In this document: in pieces, positions 17,463 to 26,213 of the stretch
How positions within the stretch are numbered: position 1 is the stretch's first letter
How the letters are laid out: every line of letters begins with the position of its first letter
Source: JBBRCE01 sp038205115
Lineage (GTDB): Bacteria > Planctomycetota > Planctomycetia > Pirellulales > JBBRCE01
DNA length: 31,384 nucleotides
Reading direction: 5' to 3'
NCBI GenBank assembly: GCA_038205115.1
Contig: JBBRCE010000058.1
Span: forward strand, 1 to 31,384
Translations under genes and position numbers: made by a program
Notes under the pieces: generated by a model
Seen by the model: the letters and a program-made list of their open reading frames with translations, nothing else
What the model was told of the DNA's origin: nothing
Database searches by the model: none

Positions 17463-20400
17463 CCACGACTGGCTGGAACGTATGGCCGCCGCATTGCCAA
17501 ATGAGTTGAGCGAAGCGGAGATTGCCGCGCTGCGCCAACGCGTGATCGCTTCGCCCGAACTTCGCGCGGCGCTTGCCGAACAACTGCAAATGGATCAGTT
17601 ACTGGCACGAGCGCTCGGGCCGATCGATCTTTCGGCCGATCGGATTATCGACCGCGCCGAATGCACGTCGGGACGTCGCGGTCGGAGCCTGATGGCACTG
17701 TTCGGACTGACCGTGGCACTGCTGATTGTGCTTGGCGCGGGCATCTGGTTTGCGCGTGGTCGTGGGCGGCGGCCGCCGGTGATCGCCGACCAAGTCGCCG
17801 GCGATCAAGATGGCCAACCGCTCAAAATCGATTCCGGGGCGGAACATGTCAACGGTCAGATCGTTCAGCCGGCGCGCGACGGCGCGCTTCCGGGCGATCC
17901 ATCTAACGGAACGGGCAACGCCATTCCGCCCACCGCTCAAGAAGCCGCGCCGCCGATACGCATCGAAGTCGCGGCGAATACGTTCGTTCGCGGCAATGTT
18001 TTCGTTGAGCAATATGGCGGCGAAGACGTCATTCGTGAGTCGGGCGCCGACGAACCAAGTTGGGTCGAATACGAAGTCCAAGTGCCGAAAGCCGGCGAAT
18101 ACGATTTGCAAATTCGCTACATGAATTACTATTCGCGACCTCTGGCAATCTCCGTGAATGGAGAGCAGGTCCGTGGGGCTGCGGCCGCCGATATCGCCAG
18201 GTCGATGACTTGGTCCGACGAACATGAAATTCCACTGAGCGCAGGCCAGAACGTGATTCGCTTTGAGGGTCGCCGCAGCCCAGAAGTCCGAAAAAAACAG
18301 ACGATTCCCCGACTCAGCAAGTTTGCCTTGATTGAGGATCGAGATGCCGCGGCGCGGGCTGCACGGTCCGAACAGGTCAAGCCTTGGCAAGAGGCCAACC
18401 AATTGGGCGGAGCGCCTCGCGCGGCGGAGCAAGTGGCTTTTGAAGATTTTTCGCCGAGCGACGATGGCCTGACCGGCAGCGACCTCACACGCTGGTTTGA
18501 TGTCGATCATAAGTTCGACGATTTATCCTATTTCAAGTCGGCCCAGTTCCACGGCAACGCCAAATTTCGCCCCGCTTGGCCAGAAGACGCGGCGATGCGT
18601 CTTTCGCTGAGCGATTACAATGCGTTTCACATTCAGTTCTGGCACGGCGCTTCGGGCGTTGATCTCCATTTTTACACCGGCTTGCGACAGTTGGCAGCGT
18701 ACGCCATTGAAGCCAAGCCAGCCCAGCCCGGGGCGCAAGGCAAGATTCTCACGCTGCTGGGTAACGACGACGATCGGTTGTGGCGGACGTATCCGCTGGA
18801 ACCGGCGACGTACGATATTCGCTGCCAGCAGGGCCAACTGGTGGTCAGCCGTGGCGATGTCCGGTTGTTAAGCGTTCCGTTTGCCGGCGTGCCTGATGCA
18901 GTGCATTTCGATGGTCGTGCCGCGATCCGGCAGCTTTCGCTCATTCACTCGCCCGGATTGCCACCCGTATCGCTCGCAGAGCGGCGGCCGCAGTTGGATT
19001 TGCAATCGCCCGCCAAAATGAGCTGGCTGGGCGAATTACCGGCGAGCGCCGTTTGGTCGCCGCGCGACGATGGCGCGGTGGAATTGAAATGCGAAAAATC
19101 GCAGCAATCCGCCTGGAAGGCATTCGCATTGCCCGCGGATGGACCGTACGAAATGATTGCCGAACTCGACGACCTGCGTCCCGGCTCGCGAATTTTTTTG
19201 GGCAACGCTGCCGGCCAACCGCAATATGTGCTTGGCTTTCCGCGAGAGAAACGCTCGGGTTCGCTGGCGACGGTATTTCTCAGCCCGCTGGACAATCGGT
19301 TCGAAACGGAACTCGATCCGCAAAATGCAATCGCGCCAACCGTGCTGCGGCACACATGGATTCGACTGGTGTTTGGTGCCGGCACACTGAAGGCCTGGAG
19401 CAGCGCCGACGGTCTGCATTGGAATCGCGCGGCCGATCCGCTCACCAATTTGGAAGGTTCAATTGCCACGCTCGGAATTGGGTGCGCTGCGAGCGATCAG
19501 CCGCAGCAGATTACCATGCGTCAATTTGCGTTACGTAAACTGGAAACCATTCAGTCGTTGGCGCCGGCCGAAGTGCTTAAATCGGCGATCGTGGTGCGCG
19601 AGAGTCAGATCGATCGCTGGAACGAACGGGTTGTCGGGCAATTGCCCGACGGAGTCGATGCCGCGGCCTGGCGTCGCGGTTGCGCGCTGCGGACGCTGGG
19701 TGCCGGATGTTCCAAGACGCTCGGCAACGCGCTGCTCGATTCGTTAGTCGACGATGCGCTCGCCGGCGCTTTGCCGGCCGAGAAACAGTTCGATCTCCTC
19801 GACGATGTTTCGCTGCTTTACGACTGCTGGGGAAATCCCGATGGTGTGCTGCACTTGGTTCAGCAGTACGAGCGGGCTGGCGAACGACGCTTTCGCGGCG
19901 GCGAAACTCAGCCCTTTACGCTGGTGAGCAATCGGTTGATGAATGCCCCGATCACGGCGGTGAATCGGCCCGCTCCTGATTCGCGGATTTTGCCAAGCTC
20001 GCTGTTGCGGCCGGAAATTTACGAATTGGTTTACGGTCATCAAACCGATGATCTCCGCGAGTTCTCGCAATTGCTGCGTTTTTGGAATCGCGATGAACCA
20101 TTGCTGGCGTCGGTGGAAAGTCGCTGCGGGCGGGCGCTTCCGGCGGTGTCGTCCAAGCGTCATTCGATTTTCAAGTCTTCGATTCGCCAATCGCAGGCAT
20201 CCGTCGATCGGCGGCACCCGTTGATCGAAGAACTCAGCAAGGAAGGCTACAACCTGATGGCTGAGTTCGAAGCGGCAGTCGCGAACAAATCGTATCGCGA
20301 CGCCTGCGAACTGATTGCCAATCTCGCGCCGGACGAAGTGCAAGGATTGCTGCCGCATGCCACGGATCAGAACCTGCTGATTACGCTTTCGACCGAAGTT

Positions 20401-22161
20401 GAATCGGCAATGCGCGAGCATCCCGACTTGCGAAAGACCATGTGCGATGAGTTTGGGCCAATTGCCGCGCTGCGATTCAAACAGGCGTCCGCCGAAGGCG
20501 ATGCAGACGCGATTGCCGCGCTGGCCGTACAGTTTCAAAGCACAACCGCAGCGTCCGAAGCACAACTTTGGCTCGGTGATCGCAGCTTGTCGGAAGGCGA
20601 CGCGCTGGCGGCGCTGGAGCATTACCGTTTAGCCGATCGCGCTCCGAGCGCGGAGATCAAATCCGCGCTCGACGCACATCGGCGGTTAGCGGCGGCCTGG
20701 CTGGGTCGCGATCAGGGCCAACCGCTGACGAGCAGCGCAAATGTGACGTTGGGCGACCGCCGACTGACCGGCGCCGAGTTCGAACAATTAGTTGCCGACT
20801 TGCAAAAGCGCACGCCGAGTCCGCTGGCTGGCATGGCGGTCGCGACCAATGCGCGACGCGATGCCGCGCCAACGCCATCTGGTTTCACAGCGGAAGTCAA
20901 AGCAGAATTGACGGGCGAATACGGCAACTCGTTGGCCAGTCCGCTTGAGATGCAGTACGCGCAGGGCGCTGCCGCTGTGCAGTCGGCCATCCAAGAAAAT
21001 CGCGGACTCGATTTCGGTGGCCGATTGTATACGCTCAGTCATGCAGACGATTTATTGCTGGCCTGCAATCGCTGTGAGGTCTGGGCCTATGACGCTAAAA
21101 GCGGCGAAAAACGCTGGCAGTCTTCGGCAAAATATCTCAGTCAACAAGAGAAGCCCTGGATCTTTGATTGGCCGCTGACGGGGATGCGTCCGCTTGTCGT
21201 CGCCGACCGCCTGTACGTGCGAAGGTTGGTTCGATCCGTGCCGCAAGTCGTCTGCTTGAACCGGGCCGATGGCAATTTGGTTTGGACATCGCCACCAGGA
21301 CTGTGCATGGCCTCCGACCCAGTGCTGGTCCAAAATCGGCTGCTTGTATTGACGGCCGCTGCCTCCGATCAAATCTTCACCATTTCGCTGACGACGCTCG
21401 ACCCTGTCAGCGGTAACGTGCTCGCGCGACGTCGTCTGTTCGACCTGCGCCGCAATTGGTGGACGGAGCGTTCCTGCCAGGTCAGCGTGCTGGATGGCGG
21501 ACTCACCGCAGTCTGCGGCGCGACTGTTTTTCGGTGCGATCCCAGCGGAAACTTGCAGTGGATTCGCCGGCAAGATTGGTTCTCCGACGGCGAAGACAAA
21601 ACCTGGGTCAATCAATATCAAGAGCCTCCGCTGGTCCGATCGGATCACATTTTCGCCACGCAGCCCGGCGTGCATTGCGTTGAGGCCATGGATGTCGACA
21701 CCGGTCGTCTCGCGTGGCGCAAGGTGTTGCCCTCGATCCACCGCGTTTGCGATCTGATTGACGACCGCCTGATTGTCGAAACGGATGACGGCCTGGTGGC
21801 GCTCGACGCCAAGACGGGCCAGCCGGCCTGGTATTGTGACATTCGCGGTCTGCTGACGGGGCAACTTTGCGGCGGACCTGGCAAGATGGCTTGCTTTGCG
21901 CGGCAAGAATCGCCTGCAGCGCCGCCAAAACTCCTGTGGATCGATACGACCAGCGGTCGGGTTTCTTCGGAGACGGTGCTCACCGATTTGAAATATGCCA
22001 ACGTGCAGATTGGCCCCGTGGTGCTGGTGGGCGATCGAATTTGGGGGCTGATTGGCAAGTACGACCCCGCCGCCAGTTGGCCCGCGCCACCCACTCGAGA
22101 ACTTTTTGAGTTCAAGCCAAACGGATCGCCGCTGCTGCCGAAATCGTCGGCGGCAAACTAA
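17446..22161 (+). CDS. giant membrane protein: cytosolic anti-sigma-like segment, CBM-like domain, PQQ propeller
   Basis: The 1,571-residue protein has several parts. Residues 1-80 are helical and charged (LPNELSEAEIAALRQR), like the cytosolic part of planctomycete anti-sigma factors. One membrane helix lies at about 81-103. Residues 171-297 form a CBM6/35-like beta-sandwich (EVQVPKAGEYDLQIRYMNYY). Residues 320-710 hold two beta-rich, concanavalin-like parts. Residues 720-1150 are mainly helical. About 1190-1560 form a PQQ-type propeller with blades such as VWAYDAKSGEKRW, CLNRADGNLVW and LVALDAKTGQPAW. The layout recalls large Rhodopirellula proteins carrying DUF1581/DUF1583, not verified. 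The topology places the propeller outside the cytoplasm. Its overlap with the sigma gene suggests a sensor that controls the sigma factor. The stop is 15 bases from the convergent glgC stop. Confidence 0.8.
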   Translation: MVPQTDHDWLERMAAALPNELSEAEIAALRQRVIASPELRAALAEQLQMDQLLARALGPIDLSADRIIDRAECTSGRRGRSLMALFGLTVALLIVLGAGIWFARGRGRRPPVIADQVAGDQDGQPLKIDSGAEHVNGQIVQPARDGALPGDPSNGTGNAIPPTAQEAAPPIRIEVAANTFVRGNVFVEQYGGEDVIRESGADEPSWVEYEVQVPKAGEYDLQIRYMNYYSRPLAISVNGEQVRGAAAADIARSMTWSDEHEIPLSAGQNVIRFEGRRSPEVRKKQTIPRLSKFALIEDRDAAARAARSEQVKPWQEANQLGGAPRAAEQVAFEDFSPSDDGLTGSDLTRWFDVDHKFDDLSYFKSAQFHGNAKFRPAWPEDAAMRLSLSDYNAFHIQFWHGASGVDLHFYTGLRQLAAYAIEAKPAQPGAQGKILTLLGNDDDRLWRTYPLEPATYDIRCQQGQLVVSRGDVRLLSVPFAGVPDAVHFDGRAAIRQLSLIHSPGLPPVSLAERRPQLDLQSPAKMSWLGELPASAVWSPRDDGAVELKCEKSQQSAWKAFALPADGPYEMIAELDDLRPGSRIFLGNAAGQPQYVLGFPREKRSGSLATVFLSPLDNRFETELDPQNAIAPTVLRHTWIRLVFGAGTLKAWSSADGLHWNRAADPLTNLEGSIATLGIGCAASDQPQQITMRQFALRKLETIQSLAPAEVLKSAIVVRESQIDRWNERVVGQLPDGVDAAAWRRGCALRTLGAGCSKTLGNALLDSLVDDALAGALPAEKQFDLLDDVSLLYDCWGNPDGVLHLVQQYERAGERRFRGGETQPFTLVSNRLMNAPITAVNRPAPDSRILPSSLLRPEIYELVYGHQTDDLREFSQLLRFWNRDEPLLASVESRCGRALPAVSSKRHSIFKSSIRQSQASVDRRHPLIEELSKEGYNLMAEFEAAVANKSYRDACELIANLAPDEVQGLLPHATDQNLLITLSTEVESAMREHPDLRKTMCDEFGPIAALRFKQASAEGDADAIAALAVQFQSTTAASEAQLWLGDRSLSEGDALAALEHYRLADRAPSAEIKSALDAHRRLAAAWLGRDQGQPLTSSANVTLGDRRLTGAEFEQLVADLQKRTPSPLAGMAVATNARRDAAPTPSGFTAEVKAELTGEYGNSLASPLEMQYAQGAAAVQSAIQENRGLDFGGRLYTLSHADDLLLACNRCEVWAYDAKSGEKRWQSSAKYLSQQEKPWIFDWPLTGMRPLVVADRLYVRRLVRSVPQVVCLNRADGNLVWTSPPGLCMASDPVLVQNRLLVLTAAASDQIFTISLTTLDPVSGNVLARRRLFDLRRNWWTERSCQVSVLDGGLTAVCGATVFRCDPSGNLQWIRRQDWFSDGEDKTWVNQYQEPPLVRSDHIFATQPGVHCVEAMDVDTGRLAWRKVLPSIHRVCDLIDDRLIVETDDGLVALDAKTGQPAWYCDIRGLLTGQLCGGPGKMACFARQESPAAPPKLLWIDTTSGRVSSETVLTDLKYANVQIGPVVLVGDRIWGLIGKYDPAASWPAPPTRELFEFKPNGSPLLPKSSAAN

Positions 22162-22176
22162 GCGCAGAACGTCGGC

Positions 22177-23478
22177 CTAACGCTGTGTCGCCAGGAAGTG
22201 CTCCACGCCGTCTGCCTTGGCAATGACGGTCACGCCGCTTTCGGTGACGGTAAAACCGCGGGCGCGATCTTGGTCGGAGTTGTAGCCAATTTCGCTACCG
22301 GCCGGTATCGAAACGCCTTTGTCGATAATCGCTCGCCGGACCCGCGCGTGGCGGCCAATATCGACGCCTTCGAACAAAATCGAATCTTCGACATGCGCAA
22401 AGCTATTGATCCGGGTTTGCGTGCCGATGATCGACCTCTGCACCTGTCCGCCGGAAAGAATCGTGCCCTGGCAAACGATGCTATCGATGGCCTCGCCACG
22501 TCGACCATCGCCGGTGCCGCCGGCAAACACGAATTTTGGCGGCGGAATATTCGGCTGATAGGTGCGAATGGGCCAGCGCGCGTCGTACATGTTCAAAAGC
22601 GGATTGACCGTCACCAGATCCATGTTGGCTTCGAAGTAAGCATCCAGCGTGCCTACGTCGCGCCAGTAGGCGTCTTTCTTGTCGGCCTTGAGATTTTCAT
22701 CACGAAAAGGAAAGGCGAACACGCGTTTTTTATCGATGATGTTGGGAATGATGTCGTGGCCGAAATCGTGCTTGCTGCCTGGCCGCGTGGCATCCGCGCA
22801 AAGCTGCTCGAACAGAAATCGCGCCGTAAAAACATACACGCCCATTGAGGCTAACGCATGCTCCGGATCGCCCGGGATCGTCTTCGGGTTGGGCTTTTTT
22901 TCTTCGAAACCAACGACCCGCTGCGAACTATCCACTTCCATCACGCCAAACTCGCGGGCTTCAGGCACTGAAACGCGCAGTGCGGCAATGGTCAAATCCG
23001 CCTGATTATCTTTGTGATAATCCACCAGCGAGCGGTAGTTCATTTTATAGATGTGATCGCCGGCGAGGATCACAACATACTCGGGGCGAATTTTTTCCAG
23101 CGTGTAAATGTTTTGATAAACCGCGTCGGCAGTGCCTTGATACCATTGCTCGTCAATCCGTTGCTGGGGCGGCAGAATATCCAAGAATTCGCCCAACTCA
23201 TGCACAAAGAATTGTCGCCAGCCGAGATTGATATGCCGCTCCAGGCTCATGCCTTTATACTGCGTCATCACCAGCAATTTGCGCATGTGCGAATTGAGGC
23301 AGTTGGACAGCGCAAAGTCGATGATGCGGTACGAACCGCCAAACGGCACGGCCGGCTTGGCGCGATCGCGGGTCAGTGGTTCCAACCGCGAGCCTTTGCC
23401 GCCAGCTAGAATGACGGCCAACACGTTATCCATGTCGGATTTTCCGGAAACGAGCCCGTGATTCTCGCCATTGCTCAT
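22177..23478 (-). CDS. glgC: glucose-1-phosphate adenylyltransferase (ADP-glucose pyrophosphorylase)
   Basis: It makes ADP-glucose from ATP and glucose-1-phosphate for glycogen synthesis, in the cytoplasm. The 433 residues include the nucleotide-binding VILAGGKGSRLEPLT (23-37), AKPAVPFGGSYRIIDF (40-55), WYQGTADAVYQNI (112-124), ILAGDHIYKMNY (137-148), and FEEKKPNP with the nearby ASMGVYVF. A left-handed beta-helix C-terminus follows (SIIGTQTRINSFAHVEDSIL). The length is normal for a bacterial enzyme. The ATG at 23478 has AAGGAG eight bases upstream, which favours it over the Met at residue 16. It is transcribed divergently from the aminopeptidase gene. No other glycogen gene is in the window. 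Confidence 0.95.
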   Translation of the reverse strand: MSNGENHGLVSGKSDMDNVLAVILAGGKGSRLEPLTRDRAKPAVPFGGSYRIIDFALSNCLNSHMRKLLVMTQYKGMSLERHINLGWRQFFVHELGEFLDILPPQQRIDEQWYQGTADAVYQNIYTLEKIRPEYVVILAGDHIYKMNYRSLVDYHKDNQADLTIAALRVSVPEAREFGVMEVDSSQRVVGFEEKKPNPKTIPGDPEHALASMGVYVFTARFLFEQLCADATRPGSKHDFGHDIIPNIIDKKRVFAFPFRDENLKADKKDAYWRDVGTLDAYFEANMDLVTVNPLLNMYDARWPIRTYQPNIPPPKFVFAGGTGDGRRGEAIDSIVCQGTILSGGQVQRSIIGTQTRINSFAHVEDSILFEGVDIGRHARVRRAIIDKGVSIPAGSEIGYNSDQDRARGFTVTESGVTVIAKADGVEHFLATQR

Positions 23479-23624
23479 CCCAACACTCCTTTTTCACGCA
23501 GTTTGCAATGCTCGCGTCCGATCCCTCGGCGCTCGCCGCCTGAATCACCCCGCTCGGTTGTCCGTCAACCGCCAACCCTGTTTTCTACACGTCCGACAAC
23601 AATGCTTCAACCCTACTTGCCCGC

Positions 23625-23652
23625 GCCGCTGCGGCAGCAAGGCCGCTGCGGC
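23625..23652 (+). promoter_or_regulatory. hairpin in the glgC-pepP intergenic region
   Basis: Two direct copies of the near-palindrome GCCGCTGCGGC (23625-23635 and 23642-23652) can pair with each other as an 11-bp stem with a central T/T mismatch and an AGCAAG loop. TTGATTTTGG follows. It lies about 70 bases before the aminopeptidase start and could be a leader structure, a terminator-like element or a repeat. Confidence 0.35.
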
Positions 23653-23724
23653 TTGATTTTGGCCTGGAGACCTTGTAGAAAGCGAGCAACACAATTCTTC
23701 ACCGTTTGTTCCTTGGGCCTGTCG

Positions 23725-25017
23725 ATGCGTCATTTGCCAATACCCGCCGAACTGTTTGTCAAAAACCGCGCACGACTCGTCGAGCAACTGATGCCCGGTT
23801 CGTTAGCTGTTTTGAACGCCAACGACGTCTTGCCGTCGAACGCCGATGGCTCGTTGACCATGGCGCCGAATTCCGATCTTTTTTATCTGTCGGGCATCGA
23901 GCAAGAAGAAACGATTCTGGTGCTGTTTCCGGACGCTCTGGATCCCAAACTCCGCGAAGTGCTTTTTCTGCGCGAGGGCAATGACGAGACCAAAGTCTGG
24001 GAAGGTTACAAGCACACCAAGGACGATGCGCAGGCAGTCAGTGGCATTCAAACCATCAAGTGGTTGTCCGAATTTCCGCGGGTGTTTCGCGGACTGATGT
24101 GCGAGGCCGAACACGTCTATCTGAACGGCAACGAACATGCTCGCGCGGTGCCGTCGATCAAAACCCGCGACGACCGTTTTGCTCTGGAACTGCGGGACCA
24201 ATGGCCGCTGCATCATTTTCATCGCTTGGCGCGGCTGATCCAAGCCCAGCGATTGGTCAAGTCGCCGATTGAGATCGACTTGCTCAAGCAGGCAGTGGAG
24301 ATCACCAATGCCGGCTTCCAGCGCGTGGCCAAAATGGCCAAGCCGGGCGTGATGGAATACGAAATCGAAGCCGAATTCATCCACGAGTTTATCAGCCGTC
24401 GCGGCAAATTCGCTTACGGACCGATCATTGCCGGTGGTGTCAACGCCTGCGTGTTGCACTACGTTGCCAACGATCAACCGCTCAAAGATGGCGATCTGCT
24501 GCTGCTGGACGTGGCTTCGTCCTATGCCAACTACAACGCGGATCTGACCCGCACGTTGCCGGTCAACGGCCGCTTTACCAAACGCCAACGCGACGTTTAC
24601 AACGCCGTGCTACGCGTGATGCGGGCGTCGATTGCCGGCGCTACAGTTGGCAAATTGCAGCGAGACTGGATGCGCGAATCGCAAATGATGATGAACGATG
24701 AATTGCTCGGTCTGGGATTGATCACGCAGGCCGATGTTGACAACGCGCCGGAAGAAACGCCGGCTTGCCGCAAATACTACATGCACGGTCTCGGGCACCC
24801 GCTCGGATTGGATGTTCACGATGTCGGCTTGATGACGCAACCTTTTGCCGAAGGCTGGGTGTTGACGGTCGAACCGGGAATTTACATCCCTGAGGAAGGC
24901 TTTGGCGTGCGGTTGGAAAACGATATCATCGTTGGCAAGGACGGCAACATCGATCTCATGGCGCACATCCCCGTCGAGACGGAAGAAATCGAGCAATTGA
25001 TGAATTCCCGGTCGTAA
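23725..25017 (+). CDS. pepP: Xaa-Pro aminopeptidase (aminopeptidase P, M24B)
   Basis: It removes the N-terminal residue from peptides with proline in second position; cytoplasmic and di-metal dependent. The 430 residues start at the ATG at 23725, where the AMP_N domain begins. AMP_N spans about 1-135 and the pita-bread catalytic domain about 175-430. Metal ligands by alignment to the E. coli enzyme: D262 (LLLDVAS), D273 (ADLTRT), H358 (HGLGHPLGLDVHD), E383 (TVEPGIYI) and E398 (VRLEND). All are present, so the enzyme should be active. The open frame extends 89 codons further upstream without homology. The lyase and hydroxyproline epimerase genes follow on the same strand. Confidence 0.9.
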   Translation: MRHLPIPAELFVKNRARLVEQLMPGSLAVLNANDVLPSNADGSLTMAPNSDLFYLSGIEQEETILVLFPDALDPKLREVLFLREGNDETKVWEGYKHTKDDAQAVSGIQTIKWLSEFPRVFRGLMCEAEHVYLNGNEHARAVPSIKTRDDRFALELRDQWPLHHFHRLARLIQAQRLVKSPIEIDLLKQAVEITNAGFQRVAKMAKPGVMEYEIEAEFIHEFISRRGKFAYGPIIAGGVNACVLHYVANDQPLKDGDLLLLDVASSYANYNADLTRTLPVNGRFTKRQRDVYNAVLRVMRASIAGATVGKLQRDWMRESQMMMNDELLGLGLITQADVDNAPEETPACRKYYMHGLGHPLGLDVHDVGLMTQPFAEGWVLTVEPGIYIPEEGFGVRLENDIIVGKDGNIDLMAHIPVETEEIEQLMNSRS

Positions 25018-25165
25018 AGTCCTAGGCGCTACTTGGGCCTGCACTGCACTTGTATGGGAGCAGCGCGATGGTGCATGGAGCGAGGAAAACTTCTCGCTGC
25101 GAACCGCGCCCCATAGTGCCTTACTCGACCTTCGACTAGCATAACAATGAGGTTGACATTATTTT

Positions 25166-25192
25166 CCGCCGGCGCTGCGTGTCGGCGGTTTT
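25166..25192 (+). terminator. terminator-like hairpin before the DapA-family gene
   Basis: A 10-bp stem with two G/T pairs (CCGCCGGCGC with GTGTCGGCGG, TGC loop) is followed by TTTT. It lies about 150 bases after the aminopeptidase stop and 27 bases before the next ATG. It could end the aminopeptidase transcript or act as an attenuator in the leader of the lyase gene. The T-run is short. Confidence 0.4.
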
Positions 25193-25219
25193 CGAGTTGT
25201 TCAAGCAAGCGGACAATCC

Positions 25220-26125
25220 ATGAATGCGGCACGATGGCAGGGAGTTTTTCCGGCGCTGACCACGCAATTTCGCGAAGATCAATCGCTCGATCTCGACGCG
25301 ACGGCCCGACACATCGAGGCCGTGCTGGCTTCCGGCGTGCAAGGCCTGATCATGTGCGGCTCGCTGGGCGAAAATCAAACGCTCGACCCGGACGAAAAAC
25401 GTAAAGTGGTTGAATTGACCGTCAAAGTGGCCAATGGTCGAGTGCCCGTTCTCAGTGGCGTGGCCGAGACAAGCACCGCCGCTGCCTGCCGTTACGTGCG
25501 CGACTGCGAAAAGCTCGGCGCCAATGGTTTCATGATCATGCCGGCCATGGTTTACAAGGCAGAAGGCCGCGAGGCCATCAACCACTTTCTGACCGTGGGC
25601 GCAGCTACCGGCTTGCCGTGGATGTTGTACAACAATCCGGTGGGTTACTTCGTGGATGTGACGCCGCGGCAGTTTGCCGATCTGGCCGAAGTCAAGAATC
25701 TGGTCGCCATCAAAGAGAGTTCGGCAAATACCCGCCGAATCACCGAACTGCGCATCGAAACGGGCGACCGGTTTGGCATCTTTGTCGGTGTCGACGACTT
25801 GGCTCTCGAGGCGGCCATCGTTGGGATTGACGGCTGGGTGGCCGGTTCAGGCATTGCCTTTCCGGCCGAAAATCAATACTTCTGGGAACTCACGCAGGCG
25901 GGTCGCTGGGATGAAGCGCGGCGGATGTACCTCTGGTTCTATCCGCTACTCAAATTGGATACGCATCTCAAGTTCGTGCAGTACATCAAGCTGGCCGTTC
26001 AAGAAACAGGACTCGGCAAAGAATGGGTTCGCGCGCCGCGGTTGCCGCTGGACGGCGAAGAACGCAAGAACGTGTTGCAAATCATCCGCCGCGGTATCGA
26101 AACGCGACCGAAGTTGAAAGGCTGA
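25220..26125 (+). CDS. DapA-superfamily lyase, probable pyrroline-4-hydroxy-2-carboxylate deaminase
   Basis: A Schiff-base TIM-barrel lyase of 301 residues. The active-site lysine is K165 (LVAIKESSANTRRI), the catalytic tyrosine is Y137 (MLYNNPVGYFVD), and the substrate-carboxylate loop is GSLGENQTL (47-55), where DapA itself usually has GTTGE. The SLGEN variant and the hydroxyproline epimerase gene 88 bases downstream favour deamination of 1-pyrroline-4-hydroxy-2-carboxylate to 2-ketoglutarate semialdehyde, as in bacterial hydroxyproline degradation. A sugar-acid aldolase or dehydratase of the same fold is the main alternative. True DapA of lysine synthesis is unlikely. The ATG at 25220 has only a weak GCGGA before it. 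Confidence 0.7.
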   Translation: MNAARWQGVFPALTTQFREDQSLDLDATARHIEAVLASGVQGLIMCGSLGENQTLDPDEKRKVVELTVKVANGRVPVLSGVAETSTAAACRYVRDCEKLGANGFMIMPAMVYKAEGREAINHFLTVGAATGLPWMLYNNPVGYFVDVTPRQFADLAEVKNLVAIKESSANTRRITELRIETGDRFGIFVGVDDLALEAAIVGIDGWVAGSGIAFPAENQYFWELTQAGRWDEARRMYLWFYPLLKLDTHLKFVQYIKLAVQETGLGKEWVRAPRLPLDGEERKNVLQIIRRGIETRPKLKG

Positions 26126-26213
26126 TCAACAACCGCATCCCGTGCCAGTGTGCAAAGGGCCGTATTGCGTGACTGCCGCCGATTTTGACTTCAGCCGTTG
26201 CGAAGGTGAAACC

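Noticed and set aside
25018..25219. Lysine riboswitch before the DapA-family gene
   Set aside because: The leader is too short and lacks the conserved lysine-riboswitch core; the gene is also unlikely to be biosynthetic DapA.
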